This document shows positions 33,202-41,775 of a stretch of DNA of 64,000 nt, piece by piece. The stretch lies in assembly GCA_900544615.1 (NCBI GenBank), contig UQVS01000001.1:62001-126000 (forward strand), written 5' to 3'. The stretch is from an uncultured Oscillibacter sp. (GTDB taxonomy: Bacteria; Bacillota; Clostridia; Oscillospirales; Oscillospiraceae). The translations under genes were made by a program, and so were the position numbers. Under the pieces are notes generated by a model. The model worked only from the letters and a program-made list of their open reading frames with translations, was not told the DNA's origin and did not search any database. Within the stretch, counting starts at the first letter, position 1. Each line of letters begins with the position of its first letter.

Positions 33202-34088
33202 GCCTGAGGTCCTTCCTTTGCTTTGTTGATTTTTATAAGGGCCAGCGCGTCCAGCAGATCGTTCAGATCATCCAGACCGTAATATTCCAGCTCAATGCGG
33301 CCCTTTTTCCGGCCGGAAACGATCTTTACGCCCCGGCAAAGCTTGGCTTTCAGCTCGTTCTGTGCCTCGGCAAGATAATCCACCTCATCGTTCCGGGGCT
33401 TTTTCGACTCCTTTTTTTCAGCGGACAGCCGCTTTACCAGCGCTTCCGTCTGCCGGACGGACAGTCCCCCGGCAATAATGGCGTTGGCGGCGCTTTCCTG
33501 AAGGGAGGGGGAGAGGGGAACCAGCGCCCGCGCATGACCGGCGGTGAGTTTATTTTCCTCCACCAGCTTCCGCACGGAGGGGGACAATCCCAGCAGCCGC
33601 AGGGCATTGGTAACGGCGCTGCGGGATTTACCCACCCGCTGGGCGGCCTCCTCCTGGGTCATATGGTAGGTTTCAATCAGGGACTGGAACCCGGCGGCTT
33701 CCTCCATGGGGTTCAGATCCTCCCGCTGGAGGTTTTCAATCATGGCCAGCTCGGCGGCCTTGCGGTCGTCGGCTTCCATGACGATTACCGGCACTTCCTG
33801 CAAGCCCGCCAGTCTGGCGGCCCGCCAGCGGCGTTCACCAGCAATGATTTGATAGTAGCCAGAGGACAGCTTCCGCACGGTGAGGGGCTGGATGATGCCG
33901 TGTTCCGTAATGGAATCCGCCAGTTCCTGTAAGGATTCTTCATCAAAATGCTTTCGGGGCTGGCCGGAATAGCTTTCCACCTGAGAGATCGGTATGGACA
34001 GGCTGCCGCTGGATTCCGTTTTCATCACATCGTCGCCCAGCAGGGCGCCGAGACCTTTTCCAAGGCCGGATGGTCTTTTCGATGCCAT
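33198..34088 (-). CDS. parB: Chromosome partitioning protein ParB (Spo0J-like)
   Basis: 296 residues. N-terminal GLGKGLGALLGD, the CTP-binding ParB domain with GERRWRAARLAG (about 87-98) and ENLQREDLNPMEEA, a HTH with QRVGKSRSAVTNALRLLGL (about 161), and a C-terminal dimerisation segment RIELEYYGLDDLNDLLDAL. ParB clamps slide from parS sites and recruit SMC. Two parS sites lie 0.9 kb upstream at 34983 and 35049. ATG 34088 follows AAAGGAG. It starts 16 bases after parA. Confidence 0.96.
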   Translation of the reverse strand: MASKRPSGLGKGLGALLGDDVMKTESSGSLSIPISQVESYSGQPRKHFDEESLQELADSITEHGIIQPLTVRKLSSGYYQIIAGERRWRAARLAGLQEVPVIVMEADDRKAAELAMIENLQREDLNPMEEAAGFQSLIETYHMTQEEAAQRVGKSRSAVTNALRLLGLSPSVRKLVEENKLTAGHARALVPLSPSLQESAANAIIAGGLSVRQTEALVKRLSAEKKESKKPRNDEVDYLAEAQNELKAKLCRGVKIVSGRKKGRIELEYYGLDDLNDLLDALALIKINKAKEGPQA

Positions 34089-34104
34089 AGAAAGAGACTC
34101 CTTT

Positions 34105-34857
34105 CTACTGTTTTGACAGGAACTCTTTTGCAAGAGCCTGATAGGCTTCCGCACCGCGGGAGGTGCGGTCATAGGCGTTGATGGGCTTGCCGTGGCTGGG
34201 GGCCTCGGACAGCCGGACATTGCGGGGAATGACGGTGGCGTAGACCTTGCCGGGGAAGTAGTGTTTTACTTCCTCCGCCACCTGCATGGCGAGGTTGGTG
34301 CGGCCGTCGAACATAGTCAGAAGCACCCCTTCCAGAAACAGCCTGGGGTTCAGAGACCGCCGCACGATGCGGACGGTGTTCATCAGATCGCTCAGCCCTT
34401 CCAGCGCAAAATACTCGCCCTGCACCGGCACCAGAATACTGTCGGCAGCGCAGAGAGCGTTGAGGGTCAGCAGCTCCAGAGAGGGAGGGCAGTCGATAAA
34501 AATGAAGTCGTAGTTGTCCTGAATCTGCTGCAGGGCGTCTTTCAGCAGATATTCCCGCCGGTCCATGCCAATCAGCTCGATTCCCGCACCCGCCAGCGCT
34601 TTGTTGGAGGGCAGAACATCACCGTATTTGGTATGTACCACAGCGTCCGCAGCAGGCACGTCCGACACCAGCACCTCATAGATCCCCTTGGAGACGGTTT
34701 TATCCACCCCCATGCCGGAGGTGGAGTTGGCCTGCGGATCGAAGTCGCACAACAGAACCCGCTTGCCCTGTTCACACAGGGCTGCCGCCAGATTGACACA
34801 GGTGGTGGTTTTGCCCACGCCGCCTTTCTGATTCACAATGGAAATGATTTTTGCCAC
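34105..34857 (-). CDS. parA: Chromosome partitioning ATPase ParA (Soj)
   Basis: 250 residues. V/M-A-K-I-I-S-I-V-N-Q-K-G-G-V-G-K-T-T with the deviant Walker A KGGVGKTT (about 11-18), DFDPQANSTSGMG (about 40), Walker B F-I-F-I-D-C-P-P-S-L and ERRE-free C-terminus with A-P-S-H-G-K-P-I. GTG 34857 is chosen because AGGTGG lies five bases upstream and the KGG motif then falls at the usual place; a longer ATG-start form would add 37 residues without family support. It is the first gene of parA-parB-membrane protein. Confidence 0.95.
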   Translation of the reverse strand: MAKIISIVNQKGGVGKTTTCVNLAAALCEQGKRVLLCDFDPQANSTSGMGVDKTVSKGIYEVLVSDVPAADAVVHTKYGDVLPSNKALAGAGIELIGMDRREYLLKDALQQIQDNYDFIFIDCPPSLELLTLNALCAADSILVPVQGEYFALEGLSDLMNTVRIVRRSLNPRLFLEGVLLTMFDGRTNLAMQVAEEVKHYFPGKVYATVIPRNVRLSEAPSHGKPINAYDRTSRGAEAYQALAKEFLSKQ

Positions 34858-34982
34858 AGGCCACCTGCTTTCCGGGTATTTACCCTGTTTCTTTACAACG
34901 ATCCTATTATACCAAGGCGTTTCCTGCGTTTCAAGGTATTCCGGCAAAAAAACGAGATTTTGAGACAACTTTTTCTATAGAG

Positions 34983-34998
34983 GGTTTCACGTGAAACA
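34983..34998. promoter_or_regulatory. parS: parS site 1
   Basis: 15 of 16 bases match TGTTTCACGTGAAACA (first base G). It lies 126 bases upstream of the parA start. Confidence 0.9.
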
Positions 34999-35019
34999 TT
35001 GCAGCGAGTGTAAAGGAAA

Positions 35020-35049
35020 ATCCCCGTCAGCCGTCAGACTGCCGGGGAT
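35020..35049 (-). terminator. Terminator of the GH13 gene, between the two parS sites
   Basis: Arms ATCCCCG and CGGGGAT with a mismatch-extended stem (35020-35049). On the minus strand TTTTCCTTTA follows. The right arm touches parS site 2, so ParB loading and termination share this spot. Confidence 0.7.
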
Positions 35050-35064
35050 GTTTCACGTGAAACA
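35049..35064. promoter_or_regulatory. parS: parS site 2
   Basis: Perfect TGTTTCACGTGAAACA, 66 bases from site 1 and six bases from the end of the GH13 gene. Confidence 0.95.
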
Positions 35065-35069
35065 CGGTT

Positions 35070-36941
35070 CTATGTTGTCAGCAGCAGCCCTTGATGGGGA
35101 AGAAGTGTCAAGGGGAGAACATTGTCAGCGGGAGAAAGGGCTTCGCTGGAGAGAAGATCGCGGGCGGTATCCCCGAACCACGGCAGCGTCAGGGTTTGCG
35201 GGGTATCAGCGGCGTTGACCACAGTGGTCAGCAGCTGACCGTCCAGCTCTCTGGCAAAGACCAGCAGGGAGCCGGCCGTCCAGCGCCAGTGCAGCTGCCC
35301 GGTCTGTAATGCGGGCTGCTCCCGGCGCAGATGGGCAAGCTTGGAAAAGAATGACTTCAATTCGGAATCCTCCTGCCCCCACGGATAGCCCGCCCGGTTA
35401 AATGGATCCTCCCAGCCCTCCATACCGGCTTCATCGCCGTAATAGACGGTAGGCGCACCGGGAAAAGTAAACAGTACCAGCGCCGCTAACCGGAGGCGCT
35501 TCAGACCCAGCTGCTGCCGGGCAGGGGAGAGGCGGAAAACGGCCCGCTCCTCCTTGGAGTCAGGCACATGATCCGCCCCTAAAACGGTCAGAATACGGGG
35601 GGTATCATGGGTGCTGAGAAAATTCATCAGGGAATAGAAGGCGTGGGGCGGATAGTTTTCCCGCAGCGATTCCAGCGTTTCCCGGAATTCGTCAGCGTCC
35701 CCGCCCAAGAGATAGGCGATGAGGGCAGTGCGGAAAGGATAATTCATCACGCCGTGAAGCTCCTGCCCCAGCAGATAGCGCCGCCGCATGGAGTAGGCAA
35801 TTTTGGTGGTGGCGTCCTCCCAGACCTCGCCCAGCAGGAAGCTGTCCGGCGCAGTTTCCTCCATGGCAGTGCGGATCTCCCCAATGAAATCGTCCGGCAA
35901 CTCATCCGCCACGTCCAGCCGCCAGCCGGAAGCTCCGGCCCGCAGCCAGTGCCGCACCACGGAATCCTGTCCCCGGATGATGAAATCCCGGTAATCCGGC
36001 GCATCTTCCCGGACGGCAGGCAGCGTCCGGATCCCCCACCACGCGTCATAGTCTGCGGGCCACGGATGAAAGCTGTACCAATGATAATAGGGGGAGTCGG
36101 GACTCTGGGCAGCGCCGGTATCCGAATAGAAGCCGTCGGCGTTGAAATAGCGGCTCTGGGAGCCGGTGTGGTTGAATACGCCGTCCAGAATCACCCGGAT
36201 ACCGCGGCGCTTCGCCTCCTGACAGAGATGGTGAAAATCGTCCTCCGTGCCAAGCATGGGGTCAATGGCACGGTAATCGGCAGTGTTGTAGCGGTGGTTG
36301 GAGGCAGATTCAAAAACGGGGTTCAGATACAGCACTGTGACGCCGAAATCCGCCAGATCGTCCAATTTGGAGAGGATACCTTGCAGAGAACCGCCGAAAA
36401 AGTCGCAGTTCCGCACTTCACCCTGTGCGTCAGGCCGCCAGTCCGGGAGATCTGACCAGTTTTCATGAATCGTCCGGCTGCCGACCATCCCGGCAGGGTC
36501 CGGCAGCTCCAGACGGCAGAACCGATCCGGGAAAATCTGATACACAACGCCGCAGCCGAACCATGCAGGGGTGGAAGACTCCTCATAGACCGTCAGCTGC
36601 CAGCTCTGCACATTCTCTCCGCCATGATAGCCGGAGCGGTCAAGGAGGATGGAACTGCCGTCCTCCCGGAACAGACGAAACCAGTACCACACCAGTTCCG
36701 GCTCCGCCGGTGCGGAAAAGATACCAGAAAAACGATTACGATCGCCGTCCTGGCCGGTGCAGGGGAGTTCCAGTTCTGCCGTTTGGCCGGAAAATTCCCG
36801 CTGCGTTACCAGAACACAGCGGGACCAGCCCTCCCTGCGGAGGGGACGGACGGTATAGGACACGGCGGTGCCGCAGGGGACAGCACCGTAGGGCTTTTTG
36901 CAGGATTCACTGCGGGAATCAAACACAAAGGGATCAAGCAT
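35070..36941 (-). CDS. GH13 alpha-amylase family enzyme (neopullulanase/maltogenic-like)
   Basis: 623 residues. An N-terminal beta-rich domain (about 1-120) like that of neopullulanase-type enzymes precedes the barrel. Conserved regions: DGVFNH, GWRLDVADE with the nucleophile Asp near 341, GEVWED with the acid/base Glu near 371, and FLSTHD (about 442-447). It should cleave alpha-1,4 (and perhaps alpha-1,6) links in maltodextrins, glycogen or pullulan. There is no signal peptide, so it is cytoplasmic. It is monocistronic-looking, with a terminator in the parS region downstream. The exact specificity cannot be read from sequence. Confidence 0.85.
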   Translation of the reverse strand: MLDPFVFDSRSESCKKPYGAVPCGTAVSYTVRPLRREGWSRCVLVTQREFSGQTAELELPCTGQDGDRNRFSGIFSAPAEPELVWYWFRLFREDGSSILLDRSGYHGGENVQSWQLTVYEESSTPAWFGCGVVYQIFPDRFCRLELPDPAGMVGSRTIHENWSDLPDWRPDAQGEVRNCDFFGGSLQGILSKLDDLADFGVTVLYLNPVFESASNHRYNTADYRAIDPMLGTEDDFHHLCQEAKRRGIRVILDGVFNHTGSQSRYFNADGFYSDTGAAQSPDSPYYHWYSFHPWPADYDAWWGIRTLPAVREDAPDYRDFIIRGQDSVVRHWLRAGASGWRLDVADELPDDFIGEIRTAMEETAPDSFLLGEVWEDATTKIAYSMRRRYLLGQELHGVMNYPFRTALIAYLLGGDADEFRETLESLRENYPPHAFYSLMNFLSTHDTPRILTVLGADHVPDSKEERAVFRLSPARQQLGLKRLRLAALVLFTFPGAPTVYYGDEAGMEGWEDPFNRAGYPWGQEDSELKSFFSKLAHLRREQPALQTGQLHWRWTAGSLLVFARELDGQLLTTVVNAADTPQTLTLPWFGDTARDLLSSEALSPADNVLPLTLLPHQGLLLTT

Positions 36942-36970
36942 GGGAAACCTCCCGGAGCAGAAGTTGAGAA

Positions 36971-39148
36971 TCAGGGGATCAGCTGGTTTTCGGGGACGAT
37001 GGAAACCGTATCCTCCCGGCTGAAATAGGAATTGATGATGTCCACGGCGGTGGTGGCCAGCACTGCGCCGGCATCCGCCTTTTCCAGCACCAGGGCCACG
37101 GCAATTTCGGGATCGTCATAGGGGGCAAAGGCCACGAACACGCCGTTTTTCATGGAGCCGCCGATCTGGGCGGTGCCAGTCTTGGCACCTGCGGAGACCA
37201 CGCAGTTCCGGAAGGGAACGGCCACGGAGCCGCCATTGGTGGTGTAACCCAGCATACCCTTTTTCACGGCCTGGAGGGTGGAATCGCTGATGTTCATGGT
37301 GTTCAAAGGCTCCGTGCTGCCGGTGGCGATGATCTCGGAATTGTCGTAGGACTTCACGCTTTTCAGCAGGTGGGCGGGACAGTGCTTGCCGCCGGAGACC
37401 AGGGTGGCGATGTAGTTGGCCAACTGGAGGGGGGTGTATTCCTGGTTGGCCTGGCCGAAAGCCGCCCAGGGGGCCTGATCCTGCCCGGCCTCGTTGACGG
37501 CCTGACGGCCTGTATTCTCGCCGATCTCAATGCCGGTAGGCTCTCCCAGACCGAAGGCGGAGTAATATTCATTCAGGGTATCCAGCCCCATGCGGTAGCC
37601 CATTTCCATAAAATAGGTATTGCAGGAGTTGGTGATGGCAGAGGTGACATTCATCCGGCCATGACCGCTGTGATTCCAGCACCATGTTCGGTTGACCCAC
37701 GTTGTACTGGGATATTTCCAATAGCCGGGGTCGAAAATAGTTTCCGTGGTGGTGGTAACGCCGGATTCCAGAGCCGCCACAGCCGTGGCTGGCTTCAGGG
37801 TAGAGCCGGGAGCGTAGGGAGAGGAGGTGGCCCGGTTGAAAATGGGCTTGGCAGGGTCGGCTGCCAGCTCATTGTAGTCCTTTCGATAGGTGGAGAGGTC
37901 ATAGGTGGGGCAGGAGGCCAGGGCCAGGATCTCTCCGGTGCCCACCTTGATGACGGCGGCGGCAGCGCCCCGGCTGTCCAGACCGTCCTTTTCGTTCAGC
38001 TGTGCCACCTTGGCGGCCAGCGTATCTTCCACCGCCTGCTGGAGATCCAGATCCAGCGTCAGCTCCACCGTGTAGCCGGAGCGTGGCTCTACCTTATAGT
38101 ATTCTCCGGTAATTTTGCCGTCACTGTTGACGGAGGTGACCCGTTTGCCGTCACTGCCACGAAGGTACTCCTCAAAGGCAGCTTCCGCGCCGGAAATGCC
38201 GATGGTGTCGCTGGCTTTGTAACCCTGCGCTTTCAGCTCGTCTGTGTAGTCGGAAATGCTGCCCACCAGACCCAGTACATGGGCGGCATAGGCGGTTTCG
38301 TAAGCCCGTGTGGAGGAGCGGCTGACCTTGGCCCCCTGAAATTCGCCGTCGCTGATAAGGGAGCAGAATTTCACATCCACATTTTCTGCCAGAACATAGG
38401 CGTTGTTGTTGATGCCCAGCTTCCGCAGCTGCAACTCGTACCGCACGCCGGCAATGAGCCGGGCGTCCGTGTCGGAATAGTCGGCGGAGATTTTCAGATC
38501 GTCCCGCAGCCAGTCCATCAGCTGCGGGGGAGTGAAGCCCATTTGCAGCAGCAGGGCGGAGGTGAGCCGGGCCGTGTCGAAATTGTCCAGATCCGGGGTT
38601 TTGGCGGCGGTCTGACTGTCAGTGGTGGAATCCTCTGCCGCTGTGTCATCCGTTTCTGCCGGCTTCATAAGCTTCGGATGTGAGTTTACATAATTCTCAA
38701 GAATTTCGCGGGCAGGCTTCAGCTCCCGGAGAAATTTGAAGAAATACCGCTTCTGTGTGTTGGTCAGGTCGTCCACGGTGAAGGCCGCAGGCGTGTTCTG
38801 AGAAACAGGCAGGTTGTCCACCCACTCCACGTTCTGCTCCCGGCACAGCTGCACCAGCCGCAGAATGGCCTTGTTCTGATCCGCCCTGTTTTTCAGCAGG
38901 GAGGTGTCAAAGGTTAGACTGTAGGTATACTGGTTGGAGACCAGCGTCCGGCCGGAACGGTCGGTGATGATGCCGCGGGAGGCTTTCACATCCTCCACGC
39001 GGGCGATGGCCTGGGTGGACTGGGCCAGATAGTCGTCATGGTGAACCACCTGAATATTGAAAAGCACCACCAGATAGACGCCCAGCACGGCCAGAGCCAG
39101 TGCGGACATCACGCGGAAGCGGTTGAATTGGGTGGGCTGTTGGTTCAT
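36971..39148 (-). CDS. mrdA: Penicillin-binding protein 2 (elongation transpeptidase)
   Basis: 725 residues. One N-terminal transmembrane helix (about 12-32), a PBP dimerisation domain carrying an acidic, Thr/Ser-rich insert near 165-190, and a transpeptidase domain with PGSTLKPA (active Ser about 449), S-C-N (second motif) and GAKTGTAQ (about 653). It crosslinks side-wall peptidoglycan with RodA and MreC/MreD, which are encoded just upstream. It starts 12 bases after mreD ends. No RodA is in the window. Confidence 0.93.
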   Translation of the reverse strand: MNQQPTQFNRFRVMSALALAVLGVYLVVLFNIQVVHHDDYLAQSTQAIARVEDVKASRGIITDRSGRTLVSNQYTYSLTFDTSLLKNRADQNKAILRLVQLCREQNVEWVDNLPVSQNTPAAFTVDDLTNTQKRYFFKFLRELKPAREILENYVNSHPKLMKPAETDDTAAEDSTTDSQTAAKTPDLDNFDTARLTSALLLQMGFTPPQLMDWLRDDLKISADYSDTDARLIAGVRYELQLRKLGINNNAYVLAENVDVKFCSLISDGEFQGAKVSRSSTRAYETAYAAHVLGLVGSISDYTDELKAQGYKASDTIGISGAEAAFEEYLRGSDGKRVTSVNSDGKITGEYYKVEPRSGYTVELTLDLDLQQAVEDTLAAKVAQLNEKDGLDSRGAAAAVIKVGTGEILALASCPTYDLSTYRKDYNELAADPAKPIFNRATSSPYAPGSTLKPATAVAALESGVTTTTETIFDPGYWKYPSTTWVNRTWCWNHSGHGRMNVTSAITNSCNTYFMEMGYRMGLDTLNEYYSAFGLGEPTGIEIGENTGRQAVNEAGQDQAPWAAFGQANQEYTPLQLANYIATLVSGGKHCPAHLLKSVKSYDNSEIIATGSTEPLNTMNISDSTLQAVKKGMLGYTTNGGSVAVPFRNCVVSAGAKTGTAQIGGSMKNGVFVAFAPYDDPEIAVALVLEKADAGAVLATTAVDIINSYFSREDTVSIVPENQLIP

Positions 39149-39160
39149 GGGATACCTCTT

Positions 39161-39673
39161 TCAATCATCAATGTGGACACGGCGGTAGACCTTTCGGAAC
39201 AGCCACGCCATGGGCAAACTCCAGGGCAGGGAGACGCACAGCTCCCGCAGCGTGACAGACAGCCCCGCCGTCCATGCGGCGTGGCCGGTGGCCCAGAGGA
39301 CGATGCAGTGGAACACCCCGGTGAGAAGATAGGCCGGCAGAGATGCCACGGCGGAACAGAGATACCCTGCCGGGATGAGGCTCTGGGACAGCAGTCCGGC
39401 GGACAGTCCCACCAGAGGAAAGATCAGCGTGTAAAAACAGGGAATGGGGGAGGGGAGCAGCAGGTCGCAGAGGACGCCTGCTGCCAGCGCGTACACCGTT
39501 CCCGCGGCAGGCCCCTCAAAGGTGGCGGGCAGGGCGGCGATCAGGGGATAGAGAAAGGGAATGACGCCCCAGAGAGTGAACCGCTGAAGCACGGCTGCCT
39601 GCACCACGGTGCAGGCCAGTCCTGCCAGAGCGTACAGAACCCATTTGATGATGGTGGCGCTGCGGGCCAGCAT
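39161..39673 (-). CDS. mreD: Rod shape-determining protein MreD
   Basis: 170 residues with five to six hydrophobic segments and little else; short family motifs such as G-V-I-P-F-L-Y-P-L near residue 35 and the final W-L-F-R-K-V-Y are seen. MreD is an integral membrane partner of MreC in the elongasome. Assignment rests mainly on the order mreC-mreD-mrdA and on hydropathy, since MreD sequences diverge strongly. It starts 46 bases after mreC stops. Confidence 0.85.
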   Translation of the reverse strand: MLARSATIIKWVLYALAGLACTVVQAAVLQRFTLWGVIPFLYPLIAALPATFEGPAAGTVYALAAGVLCDLLLPSPIPCFYTLIFPLVGLSAGLLSQSLIPAGYLCSAVASLPAYLLTGVFHCIVLWATGHAAWTAGLSVTLRELCVSLPWSLPMAWLFRKVYRRVHIDD

Positions 39674-39719
39674 GGCGGTTCCTCCTTTCCGGGAATCCCG
39701 CGCCTGTGGGGTGCGGAAT

Positions 39720-40562
39720 TCAGCTTACGATTTCAAAGGATTTGATGATGCAGACCTCCGTGAGACTGCCAAGGTCTGCCGCCGGGGTCAGCACGGCATA
39801 AACCGCCGTGTCGGAATCGTCCGCCTGCAGGCTGCTGACAGAGCCAATCACCAGATCCGGCGGCAGGTAGCCGCCCAGACCGGAGGTTACGATCAGGTCG
39901 CCTTCCAGCAGCTGGCTGGAAACAGGCAGGGAGTCCAGCCGCAGCTGACCGCGTTCCATCAGAGCAAAATCGCCGTTGGCGATGCCGATGTCCTGGGTGC
40001 GGTAGACCCGTGCGCCCAGAGAGGTGTCGGTGTCCACCACCGTCAGCACCGTGGACCAGTCGTAGCCCACTTCGCTGATGCGGCCTACCAGATTGCCCTG
40101 CCCGTCGATCACGCAGTCGCCTTCCTCCACGCCGTGGACGCTGCCCTTGTCCAGCGTCAGGGAGGAGGTCCAGTTGGTGACGCTGCGCTCCATCACAGTG
40201 GCGGTCTCAAAGTCGGAGAGATCCCGGCGCTGCTTCCGCAGGTCCAGAAGATCCCGGAGGAAAACGTTTTCCTGACTGTCGGCCGCGCCCTGCCGGACGG
40301 TGGCCTCCATCTCTGCAATCTGCTGCTTCAGGGCTTCGTTTTCTTCTTTGAGGGCGGTCACGTCCTCATAATAGTTCTGCTTATCCACAAACCACCCGGC
40401 CACGGAGGTACAGACCGCCCGGAAGGGGCTGGTGATGGTATTTGCCAGATCCACCAGCGGTGAGGTATTGGTGCTGAAATAGGACAGCAGTGCCAGCGCC
40501 ACGGCAATGACGGCCCCGGCAAACAGGATCCATAATCCGTTGTTTTTCAAAAAGTCCTTCAA
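39720..40562 (-). CDS. mreC: Rod shape-determining protein MreC
   Basis: 280 residues: one N-terminal transmembrane helix (about 9-29), a coiled coil (about 63-105, L-K-E-E-N-E-A-L-K-Q-Q-I-A-E-M-E), then the beta-barrel MreC domain with VMERSVTNWTSSLTLDKGS, V-I-D-G-Q-G-N-L-V-G-R-I and SGLGGYLPPDLVIG. It scaffolds the elongation machinery outside the membrane. mreB is not adjacent, unlike in many genomes. maf lies 36 bases upstream on the same strand. Confidence 0.93.
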   Translation of the reverse strand: MKDFLKNNGLWILFAGAVIAVALALLSYFSTNTSPLVDLANTITSPFRAVCTSVAGWFVDKQNYYEDVTALKEENEALKQQIAEMEATVRQGAADSQENVFLRDLLDLRKQRRDLSDFETATVMERSVTNWTSSLTLDKGSVHGVEEGDCVIDGQGNLVGRISEVGYDWSTVLTVVDTDTSLGARVYRTQDIGIANGDFALMERGQLRLDSLPVSSQLLEGDLIVTSGLGGYLPPDLVIGSVSSLQADDSDTAVYAVLTPAADLGSLTEVCIIKSFEIVS

Positions 40563-40598
40563 AGAAGCGCTCCTTTAGAAAAGTTCAAACGTAATCGT

Positions 40599-41174
40599 TT
40601 ACAGCAACTTTACGCCAAACTGAGCCAGCATCCGGCTCAGCCGCAGGACAGGCAGCCCCATGACGTTGAAAAAGTCGCCCTCCAGCCGTTCCACCAGCAG
40701 AGCGCCCTTGCCCTGCACGCCGTAGGCCCCGGCCTTGTCCATGGGCTCGCCGGTGGCAATATAGGCCCGCAGCTCGGATTCCGCTGCCGGGCGGAAAAAG
40801 ACCCCGGTGGCCTCACTCTCCGTCAGAATGTGATTCCCCTGCCGGACGGTGACGCCGGTGCAGACCGTGTGGCGGCGGCCCTGAAGTTCCGTCAGCATCC
40901 GCAGAGCGTCGGCCTCATCACGGGGCTTGCCCAGCCGCTGGTCGTCCAGAAACACCATGGTGTCGGCGGTGATGACGATCTCCTCAGGGGTGCAGAGCTT
41001 TGCGGCGGCGTCCGCCTTTTCACGGGAGATGTACTCCACGATCTGAGCGGGCGACAGTCCGGCGGGATAGTGTTCGTCGGTTTCCGGCACGCGGATGTCA
41101 AAGTCCGTGATGCCGATGCGGTTCAGCAGTTCCTGCCGCCGGGGAGACCCGGAGGCCAGTACGATGTTAGACAT
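40599..41174 (-). CDS. maf: Maf-type nucleoside triphosphate pyrophosphatase
   Basis: 191 residues. Starts M-S-N-I-V-L-A-S-G-S-P-R-R-Q-E-L-L-N-R, has the E-I-V-I-T-A-D-T-M-V core and the Y-G-V-Q-G-K-G-A-L-L motif near residue 153. Maf proteins hydrolyse dTTP/UTP or modified nucleotides and can restrain septum formation. It is in a minus-strand run dut-maf-mreC-mreD-mrdA; maf next to mreBCD is a conserved arrangement. Confidence 0.93.
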   Translation of the reverse strand: MSNIVLASGSPRRQELLNRIGITDFDIRVPETDEHYPAGLSPAQIVEYISREKADAAAKLCTPEEIVITADTMVFLDDQRLGKPRDEADALRMLTELQGRRHTVCTGVTVRQGNHILTESEATGVFFRPAAESELRAYIATGEPMDKAGAYGVQGKGALLVERLEGDFFNVMGLPVLRLSRMLAQFGVKLL

Positions 41175-41186
41175 AGCGGTTTCTCC

Positions 41187-41618
41187 TTATTTTCCGGTGG
41201 AGCCGAAGCCGCCCCTGTCGGGGCCGGTGAGATGCTCCACGCGGGTAAAGACCAGCGGGGGCTGGTTTTTCATAATGCGGAACTGGCAGATGCGGGTGTT
41301 CTTGTCGATGTGGACGTCCCGCGTTGCATACATGGGGACGTGCCACTGGTCGTTGTCCCCCCGGTAGGTGTAGTCCACCACGCCCATGGAGTTGGCTTGC
41401 AGCAGACCGTAGTTCTTGAAGGTGGAGCTGCGGGGAACCACATGAGCCTCGTATCCCTCCGGCAGTTCGATGGCCACGCCCAGCGGGATCAGCCGGAATT
41501 CCCCGGCCTTCATGTCCACATCCACGGCGGCGTGGAGGTCGATCCAGTCGGACTTCCCGGCAACGTAGCACAGCTCGTCAATGCCGTCCACAAAATATTT
41601 TACCTTGATTTCTTCCAT
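41187..41618 (-). CDS. dut: dUTP diphosphatase
   Basis: 143 residues with the five trimeric dUTPase motifs recognisable: A-G-x-x-D-W-I-D-L-H-A, VPRSSTFKNYGL (about 70), N-S-M-G-V-V-D-Y-T-Y-R-G-D (about 84-96), R-I-C-Q-F-R-I and the C-terminal RGGFGSTGK. It removes dUTP and makes dUMP. ATG 41618 has GGAG upstream. Two TATAAT-like sequences near 41645-41670 could drive it, but no -35 is convincing. Confidence 0.9.
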   Translation of the reverse strand: MEEIKVKYFVDGIDELCYVAGKSDWIDLHAAVDVDMKAGEFRLIPLGVAIELPEGYEAHVVPRSSTFKNYGLLQANSMGVVDYTYRGDNDQWHVPMYATRDVHIDKNTRICQFRIMKNQPPLVFTRVEHLTGPDRGGFGSTGK

Positions 41619-41703
41619 GTGAAACTCCAAAAGTGAAAACAAATTGTATTATATCATATTTATTATACAGATAGAACTGAAAATATGCTGAAAAGCGAAA
41701 AAG

Positions 41704-41721
41704 CCACAGCATGCAGTGTGG
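41704..41721 (-). terminator. Weak terminator after the unknown membrane protein gene
   Basis: Short CCACA/TGTGG stem with a T-rich tail on the minus strand (complement of 41691-41703). Confidence 0.4.
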
Positions 41722-41775
41722 AAGTCTCAGAGAGATCTTATGCTCTCAAGGTACTGTTCTGATGAGAAAAGAACA

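Noticed and set aside
34858..34968. Longer ATG-initiated ParA
   Set aside because: The extra 37 residues do not look like ParA, and a GTG with a good ribosome site puts the ATP motif at the normal position.
37370..38683. Plus-strand frame opposite the PBP2 gene
   Set aside because: It is antisense to a clear penicillin-binding protein, with Gly/Val/His-rich sequence and no start signal.
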